DNA from: Kumtagia sp044326205
GTDB lineage: Bacteria > Pseudomonadota > Alphaproteobacteria > Rhizobiales > Rhizobiaceae
Assembly: GCF_044326205.1 (NCBI RefSeq)
Contig: NZ_JBIRCY010000039.1
Coordinates: forward strand, 1-64,000
DNA length: 64,000 bases
Direction of reading: 5' to 3'
Shown here: positions 44,105 through 52,863 of the stretch, in pieces
How positions within the stretch are numbered: position 1 is the stretch's first letter
Layout of the letters: each line of letters starts with the position of its first letter
The notes under the pieces: model-generated
Told to the model about the DNA's origin: nothing
Seen by the model: only the letters and a program-made list of their open reading frames with translations
Databases searched by the model: none
Translations under genes and position numbers: made by a program

Positions 44105-44425
44105 TCAACTATTCCTGACCTGTTCGAGAGCCTGTGCCATCAGCTCGTCCATGGTGCGGCGGATCTGGTGTTCCGACTGGTCGACGCCGGCGGCGTCAAA
44201 GTCGCCTTTTACCTTGCGCAGCACGTCATGGTCGCCGGCTTCCTCGATGTCGGAGACCACCACATCCTTGGCATAGGCATCAGCGTCGGCGCCTGACTTG
44301 CCGAGTTTTTCGGCCGCCCAGAGGCCGAGCATCCTGTTGCGGCGCGCGGTCGCGCGAAAGCGCTGTTCCTCGTCTATCGCGAACTTGCGCTCAAAACCTT
44401 CCTCGCGGTCTTTCATGCTGGTCAT
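44105..44425 (-). CDS. F1FO-ATPase inhibitor zeta subunit (DUF1476)
   Basis: This 106-aa protein matches DUF1476, shown in Paracoccus to be the zeta subunit that blocks ATP hydrolysis by the alphaproteobacterial F1FO-ATPase. The inhibitory N-terminus (MKDREEGFERKFAIDEEQRFRATARRNRMLGLWAAEKLG) is intact, followed by the helical bundle (DVLRKVKGDFDAAG, MDELMAQALEQV). ATG 44425 has GGAGGAACAGCC before it; 44416 is an alternative. A strong terminator follows. Confidence 0.92.
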   Translation of the reverse strand: MTSMKDREEGFERKFAIDEEQRFRATARRNRMLGLWAAEKLGKSGADADAYAKDVVVSDIEEAGDHDVLRKVKGDFDAAGVDQSEHQIRRTMDELMAQALEQVRNS

Positions 44426-44696
44426 GGCTGTTCCTCCGGCTGGGAATTCTGTTCCGTCGATCCCATATAAGGGGTTCGTCCGCACAAACCAAAACGTTGC
44501 GCTGGGGTCAATACGGGCAAGCATGCTGCGCTGCGGCAAATCGCGCCCGAAAGCCGTTGATTGCAGGGAAATGCCGATTGAGGAAATGTCCGCTTTGCGT
44601 TAGAGACCGCCGTTGAAACCCATCATCGCGCGCCCGGTCGCGCGAGTCGGAGGGTACGGGTATGATCCGCCTTCCAGTCAATCCAGAGAAACCGCT

Positions 44697-45488
44697 ATGA
44701 AAAATCGCCGCCGAATCTACGAAGGCAAGGCAAAGATCCTCTATGAGGGACCGGAGCCGGGCACGCTCATCCAGTTCTTCAAGGACGACGCCACCGCCTT
44801 CAACAAGAAGAAGCACGAGATCGTCGACGGCAAGGGCGTCATCAACAACCGCATCTCGGAGCACATCTTCAACCATCTGAACCGGATGGGCATCCCGACC
44901 CACTTCATCCGCCGCATCAACATGCGCGAGCAGTTGATCAAGGAGGTCGAGATCATCCCGCTGGAAGTGGTGGTGCGCAACATCGCCGCCGGTTCGCTGG
45001 CTAAACGCCTCGGCATCGAGGAAGGCACCGTGCTGCCGCGCTCGATCATCGAGTTCTATTACAAGGCCGATGCGCTGGACGACCCGATGGTCTCGGAAGA
45101 GCACATCACCGCCTTCGGCTGGGCCTCTCCGCAGGAGATCGACGACATCATGGCGCTGGCCATCCGCGTCAACGATTTCCTGTCCGGCCTGTTCATGGGC
45201 ATCGGCATCCAGCTCGTCGACTTCAAGATCGAATGCGGCCGCCTGTTCGAGGGCGACATGATGCGCATCGTCGTCGCCGACGAGATCTCGCCGGATTCCT
45301 GCCGGCTGTGGGACGTGGCGACGCAGGACAAGCTCGATAAGGACCGATTTCGCCGCGACATGGGCGGACTGGTGGAAGCTTATCAGGAGGTCGCCCGCCG
45401 GCTCGGCATCATGAACGAGAACGAGCCGCCGCGCCCGACCGGCCCGATCCTCGTCGCCTCCGGCAACGGCAAGGGCAAGCCGCACTGA
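44697..45488 (+). CDS. purC: SAICAR synthetase
   Basis: This 263-aa phosphoribosylaminoimidazole-succinocarboxamide synthase is step 8 of IMP synthesis. Motifs are normal: RRIYEGKAKILYEG, FFKDDATAFN, GVINNRISEHIF, LEVVVRNIAAGSL, and VDFKIECGR.FEG followed by VADEISPDSCRLWD. ATG 44697 is the family start (MKNRRRIYEGKAK). It begins the local pur group. Confidence 0.97.
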   Translation: MKNRRRIYEGKAKILYEGPEPGTLIQFFKDDATAFNKKKHEIVDGKGVINNRISEHIFNHLNRMGIPTHFIRRINMREQLIKEVEIIPLEVVVRNIAAGSLAKRLGIEEGTVLPRSIIEFYYKADALDDPMVSEEHITAFGWASPQEIDDIMALAIRVNDFLSGLFMGIGIQLVDFKIECGRLFEGDMMRIVVADEISPDSCRLWDVATQDKLDKDRFRRDMGGLVEAYQEVARRLGIMNENEPPRPTGPILVASGNGKGKPH

Positions 45489-45538
45489 GCGGCTGCCCTC
45501 CCCGCCATTTCAGTATTTCTGCAAGGAACGATTGTCTC

Positions 45539-45781
45539 GTGATCAAGGCCCGCGTCACCGTCACCCTCAAGAACGGCGTGCTCGACCCGCAAGGCAAGGC
45601 GATCGAGGGCGCGCTCGGCACGCTGGGCTTTTCCGGCGTCGGCCAGGTGCGCCAGGGAAAAGTCTTCGACGTTGAGCTTGAGGGCAGCGACACGGCGAAG
45701 GCAGAGGCCGACCTGAAGGCCATGTGCGAGAAGCTCTTGGCCAACACGGTGATCGAGAACTATAGTGTGACGCTTACCTGA
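45539..45781 (+). CDS. purS: FGAM synthase subunit PurS
   Basis: This 80-aa small subunit of formylglycinamidine ribonucleotide synthase (PurSQL) begins MIKARVTVTLKNGVLDPQGKAIEGALGTLGF and ends NTVIENYSVTL, a complete PurS. The start codon is GTG 45539. It lies 50 bp after purC. PurQ is not directly next; three small genes intervene. Confidence 0.95.
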   Translation: MIKARVTVTLKNGVLDPQGKAIEGALGTLGFSGVGQVRQGKVFDVELEGSDTAKAEADLKAMCEKLLANTVIENYSVTLT

Positions 45782-45801
45782 GGTTGTGCCCGGAGGGCGC
45801 G

Positions 45802-46059
45802 ATGGCGGAAGTCACGAACGAACTGATTTTCGAAGTGCTGAAGAGCCTTCAGCACGAGGTTCGCCTTCTCAAGGACGGACAGGGCGAGATCAAGCAGGAG
45901 TTGATCTCGATCCGTGGGCATATCCTGTCGATGCAAAACGACATTCACAACATCTATGGCATGATGGCGCGTCACGACGCCCGGCTGGACCGCATCGAAC
46001 GCCGGCTTGAACTGCGCGAACTCGCGGAACCACAACGCCCTTTCGATCCGAGCACATGA
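45802..46059 (+). CDS. Small coiled-coil protein between purS and purQ, copy 1
   Basis: This 85-aa protein begins MAEVTNELIFEVLKSLQHEV and is almost entirely helical and heptad-like, ending LDRIERRLELRELAEPQRPF. ATG 45802 has CCGGAGGGCGCG before it. The next gene is a tandem paralog. Similar short coiled coils occur beside many Rhizobiales genes; the function is unknown. A spacer role between purS and purQ is not implied. Confidence 0.7.
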   Translation: MAEVTNELIFEVLKSLQHEVRLLKDGQGEIKQELISIRGHILSMQNDIHNIYGMMARHDARLDRIERRLELRELAEPQRPFDPST

Positions 46060-46094
46060 ACGGACTTCAGCCAGCAGCGAAAATTGGAACCGGC

Positions 46095-46355
46095 ATGGCG
46101 GAAGTGACGAACGACCTGATTTACGAGACACTCAAGCAGGTCTACTCCGACCTGTCGGACGTAAAGTTCGACGTGCGTGAATTGAAGAAACGGATGACCG
46201 GTGCCGAAGAGGCGCTCGTCGGCATGAACCGTCGCCTGGACCGCCAGGACGGCCGGCTGGAGCGCATCGAACGCTGCCTCGATCTCCGTCAACTCGCCGA
46301 ACCAACGCGCCCTGGTGGATACGAATGTATCAACAGGCGCTCCGCGGCGAGCTAG
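46095..46355 (+). CDS. Small coiled-coil protein between purS and purQ, copy 2
   Basis: This 86-aa paralog of the preceding gene shares MAEVTNDLIYETLKQV at the start and LERIERCLDLRQLAEPTRP at the end. The middle (SDLSDVKFDVRELKKRMTGAEEALVGMNRRLDRQDGRLERIER) is a heptad-rich coiled coil. Thirty-five base pairs separate it from copy 1, so tandem duplication is likely. ATG 46095 is chosen by alignment with copy 1. Confidence 0.7.
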   Translation: MAEVTNDLIYETLKQVYSDLSDVKFDVRELKKRMTGAEEALVGMNRRLDRQDGRLERIERCLDLRQLAEPTRPGGYECINRRSAAS

Positions 46356-46358
46356 AGT

Positions 46359-46619
46359 ATGACCGCAACTGAAAAGGTGGCAATTGTTTTCGGCCACGTA
46401 GTGCAGGCGTTGGCCTTTATCGTGCTTGTCGTGGGTTTGCTACTTACAGCGGTCTTCTTTCGCGATTGGTTTCGAGTTAGTAGGGACTGGACCGACCTGC
46501 TTTTTGGCGAAAAGAGGGGTATGGGAGTTCTCGGCGGGTTGACGCTTCTCTTTACATTGTCACTATCCGTCGCCCTGCGGAGCGTTGCGCGATGGGTGCA
46601 ACGCCAAGCTAAAAAGTGA
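46359..46619 (+). CDS. Small two-helix membrane protein
   Basis: This 86-aa protein has two hydrophobic segments (VVQALAFIVLVVGLLLTAVFF and GVLGGLTLLFTLSLSVAL) separated by a soluble loop (RDWFRVSRDWTDLLFGEKRG), and a basic C-terminus. It starts 3 bp after the preceding stop. Base composition is slightly AT-richer than purC and purQ. No family recognised. Confidence 0.6.
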   Translation: MTATEKVAIVFGHVVQALAFIVLVVGLLLTAVFFRDWFRVSRDWTDLLFGEKRGMGVLGGLTLLFTLSLSVALRSVARWVQRQAKK

Positions 46620-46644
46620 ATTGCGCCTGAGGGTCTAACTTGAA

Positions 46645-47313
46645 ATGAAATCCGCCGTCGTCCTCCTCCCCGGCCTCAATCGCGACCGCGACATGATCGC
46701 GGCGCTGACGAAGATTTCCGGAAAGCCGCCGGTTACCGTCTGGCAGACCGAGACGGAAATCCCGGACGTCGACCTCATCGTCATCCCCGGCGGGTTTTCC
46801 TATGGCGACTATCTGCGCTGCGGCGCGATCGGCGCGCGCAAGCCGGTGATGCAAGCGGTCGCCGAAAAGGCGAAAAAGGGCGTGCCGGTGATCGGCGTCT
46901 GCAACGGCTTTCAGATCCTTCTCGAGGCCGGCCTGTTGCCGGGCGCGCTGATGCGCAACACGTCGCTGAAGTTTGTCTGCCGCGAGGTGAAAATGTCGGT
47001 GGCCAACGCCAACACATTGTTCACGCGCAACTATGCGCCCGGCCAGATCATCCGCACGCCCGTCGCTCACCATGACGGCAATTATTTCGCCGATGCCGAG
47101 ACGCTCGCCCGCATCGAGGGCGACGGCCAGGTGGTGTTCCGCTACGCCGACGGCACGAACCCGAACGGCTCGATCAACGACATCGCCGGCATCATGAATG
47201 AAGATGGCAATGTGCTCGGCCTGATGCCGCATCCGGAAGATTTGATCGAAGCCGCGCATGGCGGTATCGACGGACGCGGGCTTTTCGAAAGCGCGCTGGG
47301 CATCGCCGCGTGA
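46645..47313 (+). CDS. purQ: FGAM synthase glutaminase subunit PurQ
   Basis: This 222-aa class I glutamine amidotransferase subunit of PurSQL provides ammonia for FGAM synthesis. The nucleophile elbow GVCNGFQIL carries the Cys, and the His/Glu pair is in MPHPED. IVIPGGFSYGDYLRCGAIG and the TPVAHHDGNYF segment are normal. purL is not in the window; the purS-purQ link is broken by three small genes. Confidence 0.97.
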   Translation: MKSAVVLLPGLNRDRDMIAALTKISGKPPVTVWQTETEIPDVDLIVIPGGFSYGDYLRCGAIGARKPVMQAVAEKAKKGVPVIGVCNGFQILLEAGLLPGALMRNTSLKFVCREVKMSVANANTLFTRNYAPGQIIRTPVAHHDGNYFADAETLARIEGDGQVVFRYADGTNPNGSINDIAGIMNEDGNVLGLMPHPEDLIEAAHGGIDGRGLFESALGIAA

Positions 47314-47384
47314 CCGACTGAAATGTCGCGGCATTCGCGTGAAATGGACGCCGCGCAGCGTTCTTTCCCTCACCTGAACCCTTC

Positions 47385-47714
47385 TCACAGCCCCCTTCTC
47401 TTGCCGATTCCCCAATATCGCCACGGCAAGAACCATCGGTAGCGCACCGCCAATCGCTCCGGCACGTTATCGATGCCGCTGGTGCCGCCGGGGCCGCAGC
47501 GCATCACCCGGAACAGGCCCATCCAGCCGCCCGCCCAGAGGCCGTGGCGGGCGATCGCCTCATAGGCATATTCCGAACAGGTCGGCAGGTGACGGCAGGA
47601 ATTGCCGACGAAACCCGACAGCGTCAACTGGTAGAGTCGCACGAACGACGTGCCCAAAAGCCGCCCCGGCGTCCTGCGCCAGGGGCCGAGCCAGTTCCGC
47701 CCCCTCCCCGGCAC
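47385..47714 (-). CDS. yidD: Membrane protein insertion efficiency factor YidD
   Basis: This 109-aa protein matches YidD: a short amphipathic start, then RLYQLTLSGFVGNSCRHLPTCSEYAYEAIARHGLWAGGWMGLFRVMRCGPGGTSGIDNVP. The three conserved cysteines are present. GTG 47714 is used; the start is uncertain because the frame is open further upstream. YidD helps YidC-dependent membrane protein insertion. The usual neighbours (rnpA, yidC) are absent here, as in several Rhizobiales. Confidence 0.88.
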   Translation of the reverse strand: MPGRGRNWLGPWRRTPGRLLGTSFVRLYQLTLSGFVGNSCRHLPTCSEYAYEAIARHGLWAGGWMGLFRVMRCGPGGTSGIDNVPERLAVRYRWFLPWRYWGIGKRRGL

Positions 47715-47850
47715 GCCATGGTCGTGGCTGTGCGGGTTATGCGGCACGGCGATAGGGGCACGGAGCGTTTGACATAAGCAGAAGATGTCGATCCGCACCG
47801 CGCTCCGCAAGGGCGCCGCCGCGGCCGCGCCACATCCTTCCACCCGCTGT

Positions 47851-48621
47851 TCAGGAAGCCGTAGCATCCGCGCTCGCCAGTTTGCGGGCCTCGTCCAGAT
47901 AGGGCCGGCTCACGGGCAGACGCCGGCCGTCGACAAGCTCGATCATGGTCCGGTTCTTCTCGCGCAGGATACGCTTCGCCCGGCCGCTCGCCACCCAATG
48001 CGAGCGATGCACCTGCGCGCCCGGATAGCCCGCGAGTTCCTCGACCGCGTCGGCGAACCGGATCAGGATCATCACCGAGGCCCGGCTTGTCGTCACCCGC
48101 ACATAGTGGTCCTGCATCGAAATCGAAATGATCTCCCGTCCGGCCTCGCGCGGCAGCCGGCCGAGAAAGCGAACTTCGGCCGCCTCCTCATTCGAAGCGG
48201 GAAGCGGCATCGCCGGACGCCTTCCGAAGTTCGCGTAATGGACGAGAGAGATGGGAAAGCCGATGCCGGCCACACAGAACCAGAACCACAGATAATGATC
48301 GAACACCGCATCGTTGTAACGCATCACTGTTTCCAGGATGCCGATCAGCGCCGCGCCGGGAAAGGCCGCGAGCATGCACCCCAACGCGATGCGCGGCAGG
48401 CGCGGCCACTCAGCCAGCCACGGCGCCGCCAATGCCGCGCTCACCCCGACATGCATCAGCAGGCCGACGCCGCTGGCCGCGATGATCCAGTAAGCCAGGC
48501 TAAGCGGGGCTGGCAGGTCGACGAAAGTCCCGAATGGACCGGTCAACGTCAATAGGATGATCAGTGCCCCGTCTATCGCCACTCGCCGGCGCCATCCCTG
48601 TAGAATGCGAAATTCACGCAT
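47851..48621 (-). CDS. Membrane-anchored LytTR-family transcriptional regulator
   Basis: This 256-aa protein has about four N-terminal transmembrane helices (residues about 15-135) and a C-terminal LytTR DNA-binding domain (about 155-250; REIISISMQDHYVRVTTSRASVMILIRFADAV, VHRSHWVASGRAKRI). No receiver domain is present, so it would sense a membrane signal directly. Its target genes are unknown. The intergenic DNA upstream holds an inverted-repeat element. Confidence 0.87.
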   Translation of the reverse strand: MREFRILQGWRRRVAIDGALIILLTLTGPFGTFVDLPAPLSLAYWIIAASGVGLLMHVGVSAALAAPWLAEWPRLPRIALGCMLAAFPGAALIGILETVMRYNDAVFDHYLWFWFCVAGIGFPISLVHYANFGRRPAMPLPASNEEAAEVRFLGRLPREAGREIISISMQDHYVRVTTSRASVMILIRFADAVEELAGYPGAQVHRSHWVASGRAKRILREKNRTMIELVDGRRLPVSRPYLDEARKLASADATAS

Positions 48622-48729
48622 CGTGAAATTTCCAGTCCTCCGAATTCGCGAATATTCGAAAGAATTCGCGGAAGTTCGATGGCGCGGACATTCTGCAAAT
48701 ATTCAATTGCGCCATCAACAACCAGGGTG

Positions 48730-48862
48730 TGTCGAGATTCAGGTCAGGCCGAGCCGAAAATGGTGGATTTCGAGAACCGGAGCGGAGCGTACATTTGGGT
48801 ACGTGAGCACCGGAAGCGCAGAAATTCGCCATTTGCAGGCCGGCATCACCTGAATCTCGACA
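48730..48862. repeat. Inverted-repeat element (MITE-like), copy 1
   Basis: A 133-bp element bounded by perfect 15-bp terminal inverted repeats: TGTCGAGATTCAGGT (48730-48744) and ACCTGAATCTCGACA (48848-48862). The inside (GAGCCGAAAATGG ... GAAGCGCAGAAATTCGCC) matches copy 2 at 52728-52856 in the same orientation. It codes for no convincing protein. It may be a non-autonomous mobile element or a structured RNA. Confidence 0.85.
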
Positions 48863-49351
48863 TATCCCAGACCAGCCGCGTCGGCCTCCTCCCGGCATTC
48901 GACGCGGCGGCAGGGAGCGGACCATGCTGCGATGGTATTTCCAAGGCTATGCTGACACGATTCTTCTGGCGACGAGATTCAGGGTCCGGGATTCGCAGCC
49001 CGATATTGCCACCAGAGTGCCGGACCGTTTGCCATATGACGCCTCGGGCAGGCTTGGCGGAGAGAAGATCGCGGCGGACGACACTCCGCCTCGTGGCAGG
49101 CACCGCCGCGCCAGAGCGAGATGAAACGATCCACGACAATTCCGTTTGTCATTTGGAGAGGCGATCCGCGCGGGTCCGGAAACCCGGAGGGCCGCGCCGG
49201 TTTGGACTAAATTCTTCGGGCGCGACCTTCGGTGGGGTGCTGGCCGTTCGGCAACAGTCCGCCACTTTGGCGGCACCGTCCTGAATCACGCGGGGAGGAA
49301 CCTGCGAAGCTGGTGCGATCGAAGCACTGCCGGTCCGGAGGGTGAAATCCC
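48863..49351. other. Intergenic upstream of RTX 3, no gene recognised
   Basis: This 489-bp stretch lies between the inverted-repeat element and the RTX 3 start. Short frames across it lack family resemblance. It does not share the duplicated leader found before RTX 1 and 2. The RTX 3 ribosome site is CGGAGGGTGAAATCCC just before 49352. Confidence 0.5.
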
Positions 49352-52300
49352 ATGGCCAATTTTTACGGAACCACGTCGCTCGATATTTTCATCGGGCCGA
49401 ACCAGGTCAACAACTACTACTTCGATACGTTCGAGCTTTCTCCCACGGATATCATTGCTGGCGGAACCGCGGCCGACGAGATCCACTTCTCCGGCGTGCA
49501 GGTCCTTGGTTGGACCGGCTCGAATTATTTCGCCAATGTCAGCAGTGTCGAGTTCCTGTATTTCGACGATTTTACCGACATCGTCGAAATCCCGGACAGC
49601 CTGGTCACATCGACACCCGGAACGGCGATCTACCGCCTGATCATTCGCGCCGGCGGCGGCAATGACGAAATCGACGCATCCGACGTGACCTCGGCCCTGC
49701 CGATCCTGATCGAGGGCGAGGACGGGGACGACACGATCGGCGGCGGCGGCAGCGGCAGCAAATACACCGGCGGCGAGGGCGACGACATTTTTAACCTCGG
49801 TTCGGGCATCGAGGAGGCGTTGGGCGGGGATGACGACGACGATTTCTCCGGCACCGTGGCCGAGATCGACGGCGACACCATCGACGGCGGCGCGGACTAC
49901 GACACGCTGGTGATGCTCTCGGCCGGGACGTTCACGTTCTCGATGGCCGGGATCGAGTCGATGCTCCTGGTGAGCGCAGCCAACGACGTGACCATCGAAA
50001 GCCGAAAATATGACGGCGGCAGCGCGGTGACCGCGCATGTGGAGGGCGGAGCCTTCGCCGACAATATCGAAGTCGATTCCGTCGACAGTCCGTTCTACGC
50101 CCACACCTGGGAGAATTTCCGTATCGACGCCAATGGCGGCAACGACATCATCACCGGCGGCAATGGCGACGACACGCTGGACGGTGGTGCCGACGTGGAC
50201 AGCCTCGCCGGCGGCGATGGCGACGATACGCTGATCGGCGGCAGCCAGGCGGACATTCTGTCGGGCGGCGACGGCGACGACACCTATGTCGGCGTCGAGA
50301 GCGGCGACCTCGTCAACGAGCTCCTCAGCGACGGCACCGATACGGTCCAGACCGCGCGTGCCGTCTATACGATGCCCGTCAACATCGAGATTCTCGACTA
50401 CACCGGGACCGCCGCCATGACGGCGACCGGCAACTCGAGCGGCAACACCATCGACGGCACCGGCAAGGGCGATACGATGTACGGCCGCGACGGCGGCGAC
50501 ATCCTGAACGGGCTGGGCGGCAACGACGTCCTGCGCGGCGAGGACGACGGCGACACGCTCGATGGCGGCGCCGACAACGACACGCTGCGCGGTGGGCAAG
50601 GCGAGGACACGCTTTTCGGCGGCACCGAGGTCGACACGCTCTATGGCGACGGCGAGAACGATACGCTCTATGGCGGGCTTGGCAATGACACGCTGAACGG
50701 CGGCGGTGGCGACGATTTCCTGCAGGGCGACAGCGGCCTCGACACGCTGAATGGCGGGAGCGGCATCGACACTGCCAGCTACCTGATACCGATTTCCGGC
50801 GTGGATGTGGACCTGGAGCGCACGGTCAACCAGACCCAGGGCGTCTATCTCAACCAACTCTCCGGCATAGAGAACGTCATCGGCACCTGGAACGGCGACG
50901 TCATCCGCGGCGACGCCAATGCCAACGTTCTGACCGGAGACGACGGGAACGACACGCTCGACGGGCGCGGCGGCGCCGACACGCTCTACGGCGGCGACAA
51001 TGACGACATTCTCTTGCCGGGCGCCGGCAACGATACCGTCGACGGTGGCAACAATATCGATACGGTCGACTATGCCTACGCCGTGTCGGATATCGTCGCG
51101 GCCCGCCCGACGGGCACGACCGTTGCGTCGGGCGCCGATATTGGCTCCGACTATCTTGTCAGGGTCGAGAACATCATTGCCGGTGCCGGCAACGACACGC
51201 TCTCCTACTGGGCCGAGGCGCACGGCAACGCCGGCAACGACATCTTCAAGGCCAACAGCGGCGTCAACGCCTTCTACGGCGACGAAGGTACCGACACGGT
51301 CGTTTACCTGAACGCGTCGGGCACGACGGATCTCCTGGTCGATCTCGAGGATGCGTCGCTCAACCGCCAGGCGGCGGCCGGCGACACGCTGGATTCGATC
51401 GAAAACGTCACCTATCAGGGCACCAACCGCGCGGACCTCCTCGGCGACGACAACGACAACCGGCTGGAGATATCAGGCTCCGTCAGCACGGCTTCCGGTC
51501 GCGGCGGCAACGATACTCTGGTGGGAGCCGGTTTCGCTGATATCCTCGACGGCGGCGAAGGTTTCGATACGGCGGACTACAGCACGGCCACCTCGGGCAT
51601 CGTGATCACGCAGGTGGGCACGGTGCTGCAGGGCGCCGGCGGCGCCGTCGGCGACGGCGCGGTCAACATCGAGGCCATAAAGGGTTCCGCCTTCGCCGAC
51701 GTGATGACGGTGGCCGACACCGGCTTCACACTTTTCGGCCTCGGCAGCGCGGACACGCTGACCGGCGGCACCGGGGCCGACACGCTGGATGGCGGCAGTG
51801 ACGCCGACACCATGGCTGGAGGGGACGGCAACGACCTCTATTATGTTAACAATGCCGGCGACGTCATTGTCGAGGCGTCCGGCAAGGGCACGTTGGACCA
51901 GGTCGCGACGAATGTCAGCTACACCCTTGCCACCGGCATCGAAGTGGAAAAGCTCAATACGACCAGCGTCAACGGCACCGCGGCCATCAACCTGACCGGC
52001 AATGAGTTCGGCCAGACGATCTTCGGCAATGCCGGCGCAAACACCATCAATGGCAAGGGCGGCAACGACACGCTGACAACCGGCGGCGGCAACGACATCC
52101 TGGTGTTCGATACGGCGCTCGACGACGCCACGAATGTCGACACGATCACCGATTACGACGTTGCGGCCGACCTGATCCACATCGACAACGCGGTCTTCAC
52201 CGCGCTGGCCGCCACGGGCGCGCTTGCCGCCTCTGCGTTCAAGGACATCGCCGCCGCCCCGAAGGATGCCGACGACCGGATCATCTACAATTCCGCTACC

Positions 52301-52411
52301 GGCAATCTCTACTACGACGCGGATGGCTCAGGGGGAGCCTTCGGCAATATAAAATTCGCCGCGCTGGCCGGCGCCCCTGCCCTCACCGCTTCGGATTTTC
52401 TGGTGATCTGA
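49352..52411 (+). CDS. RTX calcium-binding repeat protein 3 (large)
   Basis: This 1019-aa RTX protein begins MANFYGTTSLDIFIGPNQVN with no signal peptide. It contains many GGxGxDxL nonapeptides in several blocks (about residues 115-150, 260-320, 370-480, 525-580, 750-830) separated by beta-rich linkers. The last ~100 residues (VFDTALDDATNVDTITDYDVAADLIH ... SDFLVI) are homologous to the C-termini of RTX 1 and 2, the likely type I secretion domain. ATG 49352 has CGGAGGGTGAAATCCC before it, close to the AGGAGAAATCCC of RTX 1. The gene lies between two direct copies of an inverted-repeat element. Confidence 0.92.
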   Translation: MANFYGTTSLDIFIGPNQVNNYYFDTFELSPTDIIAGGTAADEIHFSGVQVLGWTGSNYFANVSSVEFLYFDDFTDIVEIPDSLVTSTPGTAIYRLIIRAGGGNDEIDASDVTSALPILIEGEDGDDTIGGGGSGSKYTGGEGDDIFNLGSGIEEALGGDDDDDFSGTVAEIDGDTIDGGADYDTLVMLSAGTFTFSMAGIESMLLVSAANDVTIESRKYDGGSAVTAHVEGGAFADNIEVDSVDSPFYAHTWENFRIDANGGNDIITGGNGDDTLDGGADVDSLAGGDGDDTLIGGSQADILSGGDGDDTYVGVESGDLVNELLSDGTDTVQTARAVYTMPVNIEILDYTGTAAMTATGNSSGNTIDGTGKGDTMYGRDGGDILNGLGGNDVLRGEDDGDTLDGGADNDTLRGGQGEDTLFGGTEVDTLYGDGENDTLYGGLGNDTLNGGGGDDFLQGDSGLDTLNGGSGIDTASYLIPISGVDVDLERTVNQTQGVYLNQLSGIENVIGTWNGDVIRGDANANVLTGDDGNDTLDGRGGADTLYGGDNDDILLPGAGNDTVDGGNNIDTVDYAYAVSDIVAARPTGTTVASGADIGSDYLVRVENIIAGAGNDTLSYWAEAHGNAGNDIFKANSGVNAFYGDEGTDTVVYLNASGTTDLLVDLEDASLNRQAAAGDTLDSIENVTYQGTNRADLLGDDNDNRLEISGSVSTASGRGGNDTLVGAGFADILDGGEGFDTADYSTATSGIVITQVGTVLQGAGGAVGDGAVNIEAIKGSAFADVMTVADTGFTLFGLGSADTLTGGTGADTLDGGSDADTMAGGDGNDLYYVNNAGDVIVEASGKGTLDQVATNVSYTLATGIEVEKLNTTSVNGTAAINLTGNEFGQTIFGNAGANTINGKGGNDTLTTGGGNDILVFDTALDDATNVDTITDYDVAADLIHIDNAVFTALAATGALAASAFKDIAAAPKDADDRIIYNSATGNLYYDADGSGGAFGNIKFAALAGAPALTASDFLVI

Positions 52412-52432
52412 GGCAAGCGTCCAGGCGATCAG

Positions 52433-52630
52433 TCAGCGTCCCGGCAACGTCCCGCCGGCAGACTCGTGGTTGGCATGGTTCGCAGCGCCGGTCCAGGTCG
52501 GGCGGGACTGGCGCACCCTGCCCGGAAATGCACCGTCGGGCTCGAAAAATTCCCGCCGCATCGGACGCTGCCGCTGCTGGAATGTCACGAGGCGAAGCAC
52601 ATCGCTGAAAATGTCCAGATAGGCGTTCAT
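52433..52630 (-). CDS. Small hypothetical protein with strong ribosome site
   Basis: A 65-aa reading begins at ATG 52630 directly after GAAGGAGATTTGGCC, a strong ribosome site. The protein (MNAYLDIFSDVLRLVTFQQR ... REFFEPDGAFPGRVRQSRPTW) has an amphipathic start and a basic middle. No family recognised. It converges with RTX 3, whose stop is 22 bp away. Confidence 0.45.
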   Translation of the reverse strand: MNAYLDIFSDVLRLVTFQQRQRPMRREFFEPDGAFPGRVRQSRPTWTGAANHANHESAGGTLPGR

Positions 52631-52727
52631 GGCCAAATCTCCTTCTGGCCATGATTGGACCACCGCTGGCCTTCGCCCTCAAACGAGTATAATTTCGCCT
52701 TCGGATGACTTGAGGTTATGCTAAGGT

Positions 52728-52856
52728 CTGCCGAGATTCAGGTCAGGACGAGCCGAAAATGGCGGTTTTCGAGAACCGAAGCGCAGTGTACGAACATGAG
52801 CATCGGAAGTGCAGAAAAGCGCCGTTTGCAGGCCATCATGACCTGAATATCGGCAG
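52728..52856. repeat. Inverted-repeat element (MITE-like), copy 2
   Basis: A 129-bp copy of the element at 48730, same orientation. The ends CTGCCGAGATTCAGGTCA (52728-52745) and TGACCTGAATATCGGCAG (52839-52856) are inverted over 18 bp with one mismatch. Its right end lies 7 bp before the LysR start codon, so it supplies the whole immediate upstream region of that gene. Confidence 0.85.
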
Positions 52857-52863
52857 GCCGTAG

